Assembly: GCA_001792895.1 (NCBI GenBank)
Contig: MARA01000011.1
Location: 372,001 to 436,000 of the forward strand
Origin: Lentinus brumalis
Lineage: Eukaryota; Basidiomycota; Agaricomycetes; Polyporales; Polyporaceae
DNA length: 64,000 nt
Reading direction: 5' to 3'
Each line of letters begins with the position of its first letter. The stretch's first letter is position 1. A program made the translations under genes and the position numbers. This document shows positions 21,842-33,420 of the stretch, piece by piece. The notes beneath the pieces were generated by a model. That model ran no database searches, was not told where the DNA came from, and worked only from the letters and a program-made list of their open reading frames with translations.

Positions 21842-24597
21842 TCAGCTGACGGGGTCGCGCAACACGCCGGACATCCGCCGCCGATCCCGCTCCCGAGAAG
21901 TCTCAGGGAACGGGACGCCGGACGTCCGCCTCGACATGCTCGACGAGCCATGGCGGTCGTGCGACGGCCGCGGCGCAGGCACATCGACATCCACCTGATG
22001 CCGTTGCCAGTCCTCGACCTTCATCGTCGACATGCGCCGCGACGACGGCGCCCCAGGGACGTTCGAAAGGATATCCGCGCTCAGCGACCGCCGGTGGCCT
22101 CTCTTGTCGTCCTCGCCGCCACTGCCCGACGCAGTGCGCCTGCCGAGGCCAAGACCCTCGCCAGACTTCCGTGCACGGCTCTCCTTGAGTGCCTGTTCCT
22201 TCTCCTTCTCCGCCTGCCGCTTGGCCACCGCCTGCTTCTCGGAGTTCTTCGCACGCTCCCAGCGGCTGCGCGCCGCAGAGATGTCGGCCTGCTCCTTCTC
22301 CGCCTGGGTCAGCGGTGCCTGCAGCTCGTGCAGCTTTTCGCGGTGACGCTCGACGAGTTCCTCGAACGTCTTCACTCGCGGGGAGGAGTCGGCGGCTTTA
22401 GGAGTGGGCTGGGCGATAGGGCGTTTGGGAGGGAGGATGGTAACAGGGATGTTGCCGCCCTGGGAAGCTGCCTTACGGTGGTGAGGAAGCGAGGCAAGTG
22501 GAATGTCCTCGACCGCAGAAGCGACATCAACTCCCGACAACGCGCTCTCGCGCCGCTGTCGGTCCTTCAGTGCTTCCATAACCGCGGGAGAGACAGGGAC
22601 CTTTGGAGAGGCGATCGGAGTGGTCGGGATGGGCGGGGTGACACCAGAAGGCGGCTGGAATAGCTTCCGTTCGTGCAGGTACATGTCCCAGTTCTCTTCG
22701 CGGAGTGGCGCGCTCGTGGGACGGCCGATTGAGCTACCGAAACCGAGGCCGATATCCGCAGAGCGACTAAGAGTGGAGAGCTCCATGGACTGGACCCGAG
22801 CACGAGGATCACGCTCCCGAGGAGGACGAAGGTGAGCGGCGGCAGGGGCAGCAGAGAGGTACGAAGAGAGATCCACGCTGAGCGGCCGGGACGGGATAGA
22901 CGCATGGCGCGAGTCCGACGAGCTCGACGAGTTCGGGAGAGGTGACTCAACACGCAGCGCATCAATTGACCTGCGGATCGTCTGGATTTCCGTCATCAGT
23001 TCCTCGCGCTTCTTGAGGTCCTCGAGCTCGGCAGGCGTGAGTGGCTTGGAACCCTTCGAGTCGCTAGATCCTGCCATCTTCGAGATGAAGGTGTCCGGAA
23101 CGTTGGACTCAACGTCGTCACCAAGGTCAAGAGCCGGGAGGAGGCCAGGTGTCTGACGGCCCTTGCGCTCCGCGCGTTCGAGGTCGTCCGCGGAGGTGGG
23201 AGCAGCTAGGAACTCGGACAGGCCGGACTGGTAACGCGGGCGCGGAGTGCTCATGGGAGAGTCAGGATCCATTGTCGGAGAACCTTCCTTGTTCAGCAGG
23301 GGCATGCCGGAAAGGTTGCTGTCCGCGCGACCGTGCTTGGGGAGCCCGGAGTGCATGCGCTCCCACTCACCCTTCTCGGCGTCCAGTGCCCGCAAACGCT
23401 CGGCAGCACGCGCCTCGGCAGCCTCGTCCTGTCGCTTGCGCTCCGCCTCGATCTCCTTCATCTTCCGCATGAGGATTTTGAGGATCTGGAACTGGACGGC
23501 GATACCCATGATTGCGACGGCACCCATCATGCCCAGCTCAATTTGCATGACCTGGGTGACGGGGAACCTGATGCCGTGCTGGGTATACTTGGTGAAGAGC
23601 GCGTCAAAGCCGATGTTCCACACGTAGAACTACGGTCCGAGGTTTGAGCGAACCGCACGTTGCCGCAAGCGAAGTCAGAGTGGCAGACGCACCTCCTTAA
23701 GCCCGGCCGTCGTGAAGCAGTCCACCCCAAGCATGAACGCCGTGGCCCCGACAAATGCCGTCGACGTGAGCATAATGTAGTAATGGAGCTTCGGGATGGT
23801 GCACAGGACGAAGCCAACGACGGAGATGGCTGTGGAAACACACCGCACGCACACGGACGGTTAGCTGTCAGCACCATGGACACGGACGTGAAGGTCGTAC
23901 CGATGTACATAATCCAGCGGAGCCCAAGCGGCCCTATGAGCCCGCCGTCCCGGAAGCACTGCAGCCACAAGGCAAAGGCGAACCCTCCCCACGCCCCGAT
24001 GAAGTACTTGGCTGCCTTCCAGAAGAAGATGGCGATGCCACCTCCGGCAACGCCTGCAACGCCAGAAGAGAGGACGTAGAGGCCGCGCAGAGTCTTGTTC
24101 GGAGGGTTGATGGCTTGAATAACACCGAACCGGAGGATGAGGACGAAACAGACGAGGGAGAGGGTGTAGAAGCCGACGAGGAAGAAGGACGACCACCGGT
24201 TCTTGTGCCCGAGGAATGCACTTGGAAGGCCGGTCAGAATGAGGAGCGCACCGAGCGCGCCGAACGCGCCATCGATGTGGGTGTCAAGTTTAGTGTAGTC
24301 CGGCGGGGCGGTCGAAGTCGCGGAGGCGGCAGCCGAGCTGGTCTTGGAGGGGGTTGCCGTGGGCGTGATGGTTACACTGAAGACAGTGGGGACGACAGTA
24401 GTGGTTGTGATGTCGCGGTTGCCCGAGTGGATGATAGTCGTAACGGTCGTAGAGCTGGTCGTCAGAGATAGCGAGAGAGACGGCGTGGGAGACGGGGAGC
24501 CTGTTGACGACTGTCCGAGAACGGGGGCCGCGAGGAGGAGCGCGAGGAGGAGCGCAGACCAGAGGAGGGCTGGCCGGAGGCGGGGGAGGACAGGCAT
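21842..24597 (-). CDS. TMEM198/TM7S3-like multispan membrane protein with long cytosolic tail
   Basis: Membrane protein with a DUF4203 (TM7S3/TM198-like) core; the role in fungi is unknown. MPVLPRLRPALLWSALLLAL is a signal peptide, followed by a Ser/Thr-rich ectodomain (about residues 30-100). About seven hydrophobic spans follow: AFGALGALLILTGLPSAFLG, FFLVGFYTLSLVCFVLIL, GVAGVAGGGIAIFFW, YFIGAWGGFAFALWL, SVVGFVLCTIP, AFVGATAFMLGVDC and MGAVAIMGIAVQFQI. The Gly-rich helices are typical of the family. The rest (over 500 residues) is charged, Ser/Pro-rich and coiled-coil forming (EIEAERKRQDEAAEARAAE; QAEKEKEQALKESRARK). Two short introns lie near 23640-23900. Stop at 21842-21844. Confidence 0.8.
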
Positions 24598-25267
24598 GGG
24601 GGACCTGCAGGGAAGGGTGGGGAAAGGAGTGGGAGGAGGAAGGGAGGGATGAGACGAGAGGCAAGGGAGGGATAAATAGACGGTATGATGGAAGAGGGCG
24701 CACTAGGCAGCCTCCCGACTCGGCCTGAGTGTCCGGAGAGCGTGCACGAGAGTTCGAGATAGCGCAGGTCGGCGGCCCCACGTGTCAGCCCTGCTATGCT
24801 TCTGCCTGCTTCTGCTCCACTTGGTCTACGCTGCGGTGATAAGTACAGGCTCAGCTCGCGGGCAGAAAGCGTGCAGCGGGAGAGGGCAGACGAAGGGACG
24901 CGACGCCGTTCAGTATACTTATGCGACGCGGCGTTCCATGCCCCGCCGGCCTCCGTGTGAGCCTCGCTGGGATCTCCTCGCTCCGACCTCTCGCTTCCCC
25001 TCCGATCATGATTCCGGTCTACGTCAACAAGATCCTTCGTCTCGCAAGTCGCAACAATATCCCCGCAACGTCATCGGAGGTTGCAGCTGCAATGCATGCA
25101 AGCACCCAGCAGCCGATGTCCAGCCCACTCACTACTACTGCGATCCTCCGACCGTCGATCCAACAAACGTACGCACGGCGCCACGAAGCACGCGGTTAAC
25201 GGAAGCAAACGCACATCCATTGTGGCGCGCGCTGCAACAAAACGCGCATTTGTACCGCCACTCGAGC
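24598..25267. promoter_or_regulatory. Upstream region of the TMEM198-like gene
   Basis: 670 bases between two minus-strand genes. A plus-strand open frame (from ATG 25008, about 63 codons) looks weakly coding but has no family match or splice support. Otherwise empty. Confidence 0.35.
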
Positions 25268-27138
25268 CTAGTCGAAGTGTTCAAACTTGACCGGCTTGAT
25301 CCCCATCTTCTTGAGCAGCGACCACATCAACCGGGGTTCGTCCCTCTTCTTCCGGTGTCCGTTCGCCAACACCTCCTCATATGTGTCAGCCACCACGCTG
25401 ATCACCTTCCCGCCCCGCCCGAACCTCCCAACCCGCCCCGCCACGTGCATGTACGAGTCCACCGCCCCGTCGTCCAGCACCCCGAGGATGAAGACGTGCG
25501 AGAGCTCCGGCAAGTCCAGCCCGCGTGTCGACGCGAGCGTCGAGACGAGCAACGTCGGGTTCTCGGCCGTCGCGTCAAAGTCCCGGCGCATCAAATGCGT
25601 CTTGCCCTTCTCGTCCTTGACGACGTCCAGAGGGTGCGCGTTGACCCCCAGCAGGCGCAGATCGTAAACAGCCCGCTGCACGGGCGCGTCCGCCGGCAAT
25701 ACAAGTAGCGCAACCGAGGGCACGTCCAGCGCGAAAGACGCCGCGATGGCTTCCATTGCATGCGCATTGAAGGGCGAGGGCTCGTCTGCGGGCACGGGTC
25801 AGCTTGCAGGTGGCGTGCAGACCGAAAGCAACATGCGACTTACCTATTTCCTCGACGTCCGGCGAGACCGAGTGTGAAGGCAGCTCTGCCGGTGCCGAGC
25901 TTGGGCCTGGCGAGGGCTTCGATTCCTCCTCAGGCTTACGCTGAGGACCCTTCGCCGCGCCCTCTATGTTCGCGATACTTCCCTTGTCAGTCACAACAAG
26001 AACGTGGTGCTGGATGCCATGCCCGCCGAGGGCAAACGTGGCGTGGTCCTCGGCGGAGGAGTTCTTCAGGTCCTTCGGGTAGTGCACCGATGCGTCCCCA
26101 GTGATCCTCGCGAGCATCCCTGGATCCCGCGTGAACCAGCCGCTATCCGCGAGCAGGAACCGCTTCAGGTGGTTCCGCAGGGTTGCACTCATCATGATGA
26201 GCTGCGGCTTCTGTTGCGAATCGTCTCGCCGGTGGTCTTCCCCCTTCAGGCCCTGCATTTGCGACATCTGGTACGGCTTGCGCCGGGCGTTCGAGGCCGA
26301 GTATATGTGGTTGAGCAAAAGACGCGTCGGGCCAGGGTGTCGGTTGATCTGCCGCTCGATTTTCATCATGAGAAACTTGTCCGGCAGGTTTGGCACCGTC
26401 TCGATGAGGTAGTCGACCTCGTCCACGACGACAGTGGAGAGCCGATCGAGGGGCAGCGCGGTCGGGTCGGCCTGCACGATATCGAGGATCATTTGCGGGG
26501 TGCCGATGAGAATGTGCGGTGGGGTCTTGTGGATTGGTGCCAGGTGCTCCTCCAGCGTGGCGCCAGAGTCCCGAACGAGGACCTGTGCGAGCGAAGGAAG
26601 GGGCTCACGCTTCGTCATGTGGTGGTGTATCCGTTCGATCCAGTGGTAGAATTGGTATGCGAGGTCCCTGTGCGGCACGAGGAGGAGCGACGTGATAGGC
26701 AACGTCTGCGCCCCGTCTCCAGCTTTGTAGGGCGTGCCGCGGTCCTTGCTGAGGAGCGCGAGTGCCAGAGCGAACGACCTGCACGCGAATGTAAGCACTG
26801 ACGTTCGTGACGAGCAGCTCCTCCACGCACTTTCCGGTTCCGGTTTTGTCCTTCAGGAGTACATCCTTCCCCTTGAGTACTGCATCGATGAAACGGTGCT
26901 GGATAGGTGTTGGGTGCTTGATTGAAGGGAACGCGAGACGCAGGGCCGCGAGGACTGACGGTTGCAAGCGAAGCCGCTCGAAGCTGTATTCGTCGGGATG
27001 CGGGTGGCTTGTGACCGTGTCCCGAGGCCCTTTATGAAAGCATCGCGGACGAGAGAGGTGTAGAGGTTGCTGAGCGCGACACGCTCGGCGTGCAAAATGG
27101 GTCCAGTTCGTCGAAATGGGAGAAGCGAGAGACTGCAT
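25268..27138 (-). CDS. MRH4: Mitochondrial ATP-dependent RNA helicase MRH4 (DEAD-box type)
   Basis: Helicase of the mitochondrial matrix needed for large-ribosomal-subunit assembly in yeast. The N-terminus, MQSLASPISTNWTHFARRAC, is basic and presequence-like. Q-motif region PTPIQHRFIDAVLKGKDV, motif I DKTGTGKSFALALALLS (Walker A, interrupted by an intron after GTGK), motif Ib-like ILIGTPQMILDIV, motif II VVVDEVDYLIE (DEVD, not DEAD) and motif III MMSATL. Helicase C domain after the second intron: TLLVSTLASTRGLDLPEL and YMHVAGRVGRFGRGGKVISV (motif VI). Ends GIKPVKFEHFD. About 600 residues. The DEVD spelling and the insert before motif III separate it from general DEAD-box proteins. Confidence 0.85.
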
Positions 27139-27627
27139 GATGTCAAGCGCGCTAAAATGCGTCTATATACACCTGGGCGGCTACGCGTCGTTCTCCGTTC
27201 CATTCTCTGCTGTTCTCTGACTGACGTCACCCGCACACTCGAGAATCTGAGAGTGAAAACATGCATGATATTGATAGGTGAGAGCAAACCGAGGCTACTA
27301 TGTATGTAACAGTATTTAGTACAGTGCAAGATCGAGGGTGGGGGTATCCGTGGGCAAGGCGGCGTACAGGGAATAATCAGTGTGGCTAATGTAGTCGTTA
27401 CCAGCTGCTGCTATGTAGTTGCGTGTGAGAATGAACAACGGCGGTCAGAGAAGCAGTCCAACTACTGTACCAATAAATAGCACTGGTAGACTTCCTGTCT
27501 TCGCCCTGCACGCGGCGCCCCGGTCTTACTCGTCGTCGGACCCGTCCGCGTGGACGGGTGTCGGACGGTGGGGCACGGCGTCGGGATGGCCCCCGACTGC
27601 ACTGCTGCTGTTCATCCTCGCGAGTTC
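27139..27627. promoter_or_regulatory. Upstream region of MRH4
   Basis: 489 bases between MRH4 start and sugar transporter stop. Holds a CRE-like palindrome (27222-27229). No coding signal. Confidence 0.4.
27222..27229. promoter_or_regulatory. CRE/ATF-type palindrome TGACGTCA
   Basis: Perfect 8-base palindrome 84 bases upstream of the MRH4 start codon, the expected place for a bZIP (Atf1/CREB type) binding site. Chance occurrence is possible. Confidence 0.35.
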
Positions 27628-30218
27628 CTATTCGTCGCTGTCGCCGATGGGCTCGTAGGAAGCGCGCCCGTTGTTGCGGCTCATCAGGCGGCTCACCAAG
27701 CCTCGTCCGGCAGACGAGCTTGGCACACGAGTATGGCTCCGACGAGATCGGCTGCTTCGGCGGGACATCAGAGATGCCCGCTCTGATTCCTCGTCTTCCA
27801 ATCGCTCTTCCAACTCCTCTGCAATGCCATGAGCTCGCAGGCAGCACATGATGCGAGAGAACACGTACCTTCGCCGAACACGGCATCCATCTCCTCCAGG
27901 GGTACGCCCTTGGTTTCGGGATAGACTGTTGAACGGTCAGCATGAAGCGCATCCGCGGGACAGCGTGTAGAGACATACGGAAGTATACTGCCGATCACGC
28001 CCATCAGCGAACTGAGACAATGCGAAGCGATGACTTCCGACTCACCAAGGATGAAACTGCAGACGCAGAAGAACCCGTGCATTGGGTACAGCCGCCAGCC
28101 TATCAGCACCTGCAATTCGGGAGTCATCTCTCCCACAATGAAGTTGAACAGCCAGTTGGTGGCAGTGGATATGGATACACCCTTCGCGCGGACGGCCAAG
28201 GGCATGATCTACGCGGGCAGATGAGCAAGCGCATTGTATTAAGAGACGTTGATTGCACTCACCTCGGGAGGGTAGAGCCATGGAATGGGACCCCAGCTGT
28301 ACCCGAAGGCAGCGTTGAAGACGATGACGCAGATTACGACAGCGCGAGGCGTTTCAGGAACGTCAATGTACATCCACCAGCCGGTCAGACCTAATGAGAG
28401 AGCCATCTGCAAGCGTATGAGCAATGTGCGGGATACGAGCAGATGTTCCACACGTACCACAACGGCACCGCTAAGAAGGATGAATCGTCTTCCCCAACGA
28501 TCGACGAGAACCCAGCTATCCGACCGGCGTTAGAGGTGATGTAACTAGAGGTATGAGACTGGAGGCTTACGGCGGAACTGTACTCAGGACGTAGATGATT
28601 GCGTTGATACCCGTCATGAGGATAGCGTCACGGCCAATCCAACCCGCCTCTGCATAGCGACCATGAGATGAGTTGCCTACTGTCCAAGACGATTTGCGCA
28701 CCTTCGAACACTCGTGCTGAGAGGAGAAGATGTCAGGCCTAGCGTGAAAGGGCACACAGGTATCACTTACGAGCATAGTACGATATGACTTTTGCCATGA
28801 CCACAAGTCAGCAAACAGAGCATCTACAGTCACTCAACACCCTCACCATTAATGCCGTTCTGCAGTCACAGTCGTCAGCAGGAACATGACTGAAGACGAG
28901 CTTCGACGTACCAGTTGAGCGAATGCCTGAGAAGACATAGCAAGCAGAACACGTCGCTTGTATCGCTTCCACATGCTGATATAAGTGCGAGCCTCGCCGC
29001 TCTCGCGCTTGACACAGCGTCAACGCTTTACTCACCACCACTCCACGCGGAGACGGCTCTCACCTCGAAGATTACTCTATCCTTGATCTCCTGAAACTCG
29101 GCCTTCGCGAGGAGATCCTCTGGGTCGCCGCCATGAAGATCGGCAATGACCCGCATGCCCTCCTCGTCTCGGTCCACATCAATTAGCCACCTATCAGAAC
29201 GTTAATGACCTATAAGAGGAGTTCGACTTCGTGGCGGCGCACCGAGGGCTTTCTGGCATCACAAGCGAGCCAGCCGCGAGGATCGCGCCAATGACGCATT
29301 GAATGAACAAGGGGGTGCGCCAAGAGAAGTCGGACTCGATGAACGAACAGAAGTAGTCGATCCACTGAACACAGCCTCTTTGAGTACACGGCAGACGAAC
29401 AGCCACGTCCGGGACGTACCACCGAGGACGCATAGCCGAAGACGTTGCCAGTGAATTCCATACAGGCAAGGGCGCCACGCTACAGGCACAGGCACGGGGC
29501 GTAAGCGAGTGTACTCACTTAACCACCACAGAGATACTTACGTGGTTTGGTGGCGATATCTCACTTTGGTATATAGGAACAATAGTTCTGCCACAAGCAT
29601 ATTGAGCAGAGGGATGTGGCGACACAAAAGCTGGACTCACGAGAGCAGTCCGACACCCAGGCCAGAGATGATACGGCCGAGGACCATCACCGAGAAGCCT
29701 GGGGTGAAGGTCTGGATGGCGCCGCCGAGAGCGAAGATGACGGCACCGCTGAAGAGAGTGCCCCTCCTGCCTATGCTATCGCCGATGCGTCCCGCAGCGA
29801 CCGAGGTGACTGAAAGCGAGTGCGCATCGCGTTAATGAAATAGTCAGAACTCCGCTCAAATGGTATAAACCGGACCGCGTTCTCGCCACTCACTGAAGGC
29901 GCCAACTTCGAGCACAGCGACCATGGTCCCGACCTCCATAGGTCCCGGTTCGTGGAAATACTTCCGGAAGTAGGGCCCCGTGATCACCCCCGACATGACA
30001 CTGAGGAACGCAGGGTCAGAGAGGCAGTCCAGCCACTGACAGGCACGAGATGGGAAGCTCACCCTTGATCATATCCGAACTTGGATGTGAGGGCATTTTA
30101 GGATTGGTTCGCTTGGCCACAGGGCAAGCAGACTCACCAAGAAGACACCCAAGCTAGCAAAGACTGATATGGCATAGAGCAGGGGCTGGCCCACGAGACG
30201 TTTCGGTCGCGGCGGCAT
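27628..30218 (-). CDS. MFS sugar (hexose) transporter
   Basis: Plasma-membrane proton-sugar symporter of the sugar porter family. Exons are short and many (about twelve). Visible motifs: FGYDQGVMSGVITGPYF (TM1 end), GRIGDSIGRRGTLFSGAV (family D/E-R-x-G-R-R), VLGRIISGLGVGLLS, IDYFCSFIESDFSWRTP, VMPESPRWLIDVDR (PESPR motif), WVLVDRWGRRFILLSGA, WGPIPWLYPPEIMPLAVR and YPETKGVPLEEMD (PETKG motif). An Arg/Ser-rich C-terminal tail may be phosphorylated. Starts MPPRPKRLVGQPLLYAIS; stop at 27628-27630. Sugar specificity cannot be deduced. Divergent from the Mim2-like gene, with 222 bases between starts. Confidence 0.92.
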
Positions 30219-30440
30219 GCTGCATCTGCAGGGAGCGGAGAGAAGAGAGAAGCGAGAGTGGTGGTGGTCGCACTATAAGAGAGAGGCTTGTGGCAGCGAG
30301 CGCAGATGCGCAGGAGTTGAGGAGATGGCTGTTGGCCAGTTGAGCGACCGTCGCGTGTCTGTGGCTGCCGAGTGAGGTCACACCCCGTGCCGGGCGTCCG
30401 CCATCTGCGCCTCCCGCCTTTCCTCGCAACCGTGACCTCC

Positions 30441-30778
30441 ATGCCCGGCTCCGTCCACTCGCTCGACACCATCTCCGACACGTCCTCAGATGTCTCCCTC
30501 ACCTCCGACGACGAAGACCGTCTCCTCGAGCAGGAGTGGCAGGAGAGCCTCGATCAGCTCCAGCAGCTCGTCTCCATAGTCCTCCTCCCATGGGTGGGCA
30601 AGTTCCTGGGCCGGCGATGGAGCCACTGGGGTGCGTACTTCCCGCCCTTCTATCGTATCGCGTCTACATCGTCGCCCCCGAATTGCCCAACGCTCATCTG
30701 ACCGCATCACAAGCCTACGCGCGGTACCTCAGGCTTGGACTCGGAAAGTCCTTCTTCCTCGGTCAGAAACACCTCTAA
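30441..30778 (+). CDS. Mim2-like mitochondrial outer-membrane import protein
   Basis: Short protein of about 85 residues. MPGSVHSLDTISDTSSD is an acidic Ser-rich N-terminus, then EQEWQESLDQLQQLVSIVLL and PWVGKFLGRRWSHW, a hydrophobic stretch ended by Gly-Arg-Arg. After an 84-base-class intron the frame continues AYARYLRLGLGKSFFLGQ. The pattern (W-x-E-S-x-x-Q-L, hydrophobic segment with PxVGK-x-x-GRR) resembles fungal Mim2, which with Mim1 inserts alpha-helical proteins into the mitochondrial outer membrane. The resemblance is recalled, not searched. Ends 58 bases before the stop of the convergent PPR gene. Confidence 0.55.
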
Positions 30779-30836
30779 GCCAGAGGCCGTCTGTTCCGGC
30801 ACATACGCATTGCAACGTGCAGCAGATGCAATGACA

Positions 30837-33110
30837 TCAAAGGTACGATCCCCGGCTCCTCTTACTATTACTCGTAGATAATCTAATGATGGTGTGTGCT
30901 AGGATCCCCAGCGACTGCGGCATGTTGTCCCTCTTCAATCGACGCATGTCATCCACCACCTCCGCCGCCAGCTGGATCTCCTTCCTGTCCGCCAGCCCCC
31001 GGAGCAGCACATACCACGTATCGTTCCCCATGTGCACCCGCTCCTTCAGCATGTCCCTGTAGTACGCCATAGCACCCTCCACCCCTTCCCGTCCCGGGTA
31101 CCCAAGCGACGCTTTGATGAGGACGTTGTACGTACTCCGGTTGGGCCGAATACCACGACTCCGCATCCTCTCCCATATTCGCTTGCTGCAGTCCGCCGCT
31201 ACCGAAGGCTCCAGCCAGTCGCCACGGTTGATGCCAGTGAGCAAGGAGGTGTAAGTAATCTCGTTCGGCTCAGCGTTCGGGTACTCGTTCCGCTCCATCT
31301 TCGTCAGCAAATCCATGGCAGCCCTGAAGCTCTCTAGTGTGCGTTCCCGTAACAGGTGGTCGATCACCGCGGTCAGCGACGTGGTGTCCGGTTCCACGCC
31401 TTGCTTCTTCATGAAGTTGATCATCATCTTGTCCGCGTCTGGCCGCACTTTCAGCATGGCCGAGAGGATCGTAGAGAACGTGTGATTGTCAGCTACGATT
31501 CCCCGGGGCTCTAGCTTACGAAGGAGCTGCGCCATCGCCTTCAGGTCGCCCTTGCGTGCATTAAACCGCAGGAAGGTGTTGTACGTGACAATGTCGGGTG
31601 TGGGCCCGTGGGTCTCCATCTTCTCCAATAACGCATAGGCCGCCTGGTCCCGCGATATGAACAAGAGGTCGTAGATGTGGGTGTTATAGACAACGAGGAT
31701 GGCTTCGTCGTGGGATCCACCGGGCTTCACGAACTCCTTCTCGAAAGCAGCAAAATGCTTCTCGCCCTCCTCATACCTGCCCGCCCGGTAGAGAGCGTGG
31801 ATGAGAGCGCGGTAAGACAGTGCATCGTGTTTGACGCCCTGAGTGGTCATGAGGTCCCAAGTGCTCAGCACCGAGTCGACCTCCCGGTTCCGCGCATAGC
31901 CGTCGAGTAGCGCATTCCACGTTGCAAGCTGGGGGACTACGCCGAGCTTCAGCATGTCGTCCCAAAGCTGCGTGGCAAGGTCTGTCCGACGGAGGGATAG
32001 GAAACTCTTCAGGAATGACGGCCAGAAGAAATGAGGAAGGGGCACTACGCGCGTCTTGGACAAGTCTGTGCTCTCCACGGCAAGCCAGGGATCGGGATCC
32101 TGCGCGCCTGCGATGGTATGGGTGTAGAGCCTGGTCAAAGACTGAGCAGCATTGTCTCTGGTGAGGTTGTGCAAGTGCTTCATCAGCGCCTCGGGCCGGC
32201 TCAGCAGGGACGCGGTGTCGAGACGGCGAGCATACTCTTCCACTTTCGATCGGAGGTCCGGACGAACGAGAGGGAGGAAGTCCTCGAGAGTGGAGGGCGA
32301 GATCCGCGTGCCCGCACGCAGGTAGACGTGCAGCGCGTCACGGAAGGCGTCCGAGTCCGCATACGCAGTGACCGCACACAAGAGCATCTCGTCACGAATC
32401 GGAGAGGGGGCGGGAGGAGAGGAATGGGACGTAGCTTCGGCGGGTTGGGATGGCTCGGCCTCCATGTCTCGCAAGACGGCCTTGGCTCGTAGAGCTGAGA
32501 GATACCTGTCGTACAGCGTTAATGCGTCTCGCGACTGTTTCCTCCAGACAGCGCGGAGCATGAGTGCCCTCAGTCCATCCGTCCACCCTGCGGTCGCGTT
32601 GAACAACGCCATATCTGACAGGACGTTGTTCTCCTCCTTTGTAAATGGAGCTCGACGCGGTGTATTGAGGCAATAATTGAGAATGCCTTTGGAGACGACC
32701 ATATGTTGTGGATGCCCGAAGAACGCAAGCAGTTCCCGTGTCTTCACTTTAACCCATACCGCGCAAAGCTTCGCAACGTCGCGCTCCATGAATGCCGCAC
32801 GGAGCTCGGGGATGGCTTTGTTGAGCGCTTCAACTTGGGTGTTCGTGAGGGTGTCGAGGGGTTGAGACTCGAAGACGTGGTGTTCTTGGTCGAGGTGGGC
32901 TATGACCGCACCGGGAGTGGTGAGGGTAGGGGATGAACCTCGGGCTGTCGCTTGAGAAGAGAGTGCTGCCCGGCGCACATCATGGAGCAACGCCAGGGGC
33001 AAATTCCTAGTCGAGGCCTGGCATAATGTGCGACGCAGGATGGGACTGGGAACTAGGAAGTCGAGTGTAATGGCCGGTGAGATCCCATGGCTTGCTGTCC
33101 GGAGAAGCAT
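30837..33110 (-). CDS. Pentatricopeptide repeat protein, probably mitochondrial
   Basis: Single open frame of 757 codons, unusual in this intron-rich window. MLLRTASHGISPAITL and the Arg/Ser-rich first 60 residues look like a presequence. The C-terminal half holds PPR motifs about 35 residues apart: VVPQLATWNALLDGYARNR, VKHDALSYRALIHALYRAG, PTPDIVTYNTFLRFNARKG, IVADNHTFSTILSAMLKV, VEPDTTSLTAVIDHLLRE, PNEITYTSLLTGINRGDW and IRPNRSTYNVLIKASLG. PPR proteins bind organellar RNA and act in processing, stability or translation. The RNA target is unknown. Stop at 30837-30839. Divergent from the U-box cyclophilin gene. Confidence 0.9.
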   Translation of the reverse strand: MLLRTASHGISPAITLDFLVPSPILRRTLCQASTRNLPLALLHDVRRAALSSQATARGSSPTLTTPGAVIAHLDQEHHVFESQPLDTLTNTQVEALNKAIPELRAAFMERDVAKLCAVWVKVKTRELLAFFGHPQHMVVSKGILNYCLNTPRRAPFTKEENNVLSDMALFNATAGWTDGLRALMLRAVWRKQSRDALTLYDRYLSALRAKAVLRDMEAEPSQPAEATSHSSPPAPSPIRDEMLLCAVTAYADSDAFRDALHVYLRAGTRISPSTLEDFLPLVRPDLRSKVEEYARRLDTASLLSRPEALMKHLHNLTRDNAAQSLTRLYTHTIAGAQDPDPWLAVESTDLSKTRVVPLPHFFWPSFLKSFLSLRRTDLATQLWDDMLKLGVVPQLATWNALLDGYARNREVDSVLSTWDLMTTQGVKHDALSYRALIHALYRAGRYEEGEKHFAAFEKEFVKPGGSHDEAILVVYNTHIYDLLFISRDQAAYALLEKMETHGPTPDIVTYNTFLRFNARKGDLKAMAQLLRKLEPRGIVADNHTFSTILSAMLKVRPDADKMMINFMKKQGVEPDTTSLTAVIDHLLRERTLESFRAAMDLLTKMERNEYPNAEPNEITYTSLLTGINRGDWLEPSVAADCSKRIWERMRSRGIRPNRSTYNVLIKASLGYPGREGVEGAMAYYRDMLKERVHMGNDTWYVLLRGLADRKEIQLAAEVVDDMRRLKRDNMPQSLGILAHTIIRLSTSNSKRSRGSYL

Positions 33111-33420
33111 GCGAGGATGGTAGAACTAAGGGCCAATAAGCTCACAAACCACAGAGCACTATCAGGCAGCGTAGAGCGTACCCGCTAGACCTGACCCGGG
33201 TCCGTCACTGTCAGTGCTTGCGATAGTCGCAGTCAAGAGCTTGAGCATACTCACCGGGCGCCTGTAGACATTTCTGCGATCGTGTGCCCACGTGACGGAA
33301 GGAGTTGTTGCCACATTATGATTGAACGCGACCTCGGCTTGTCCTCGACCACTGCGCTCACACTCTCGAGCCTTGCCTGGTTGACCTCTCTTACACAAAC
33401 ACGCGCTTTGTTCTTGCAAC
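33111..33420. promoter_or_regulatory. Divergent promoter PPR / U-box cyclophilin
   Basis: 310 bases between the two ATGs. CT-rich on the plus strand just before 33421. No TATA seen. Confidence 0.4.

Noticed and set aside
25008..25199. Plus-strand frame MIPVYVNKILRLASRNN... of 63 codons
   Set aside because: Starts plausibly but has no family match, no intron support and lies in a promoter region. Not strong enough to call.
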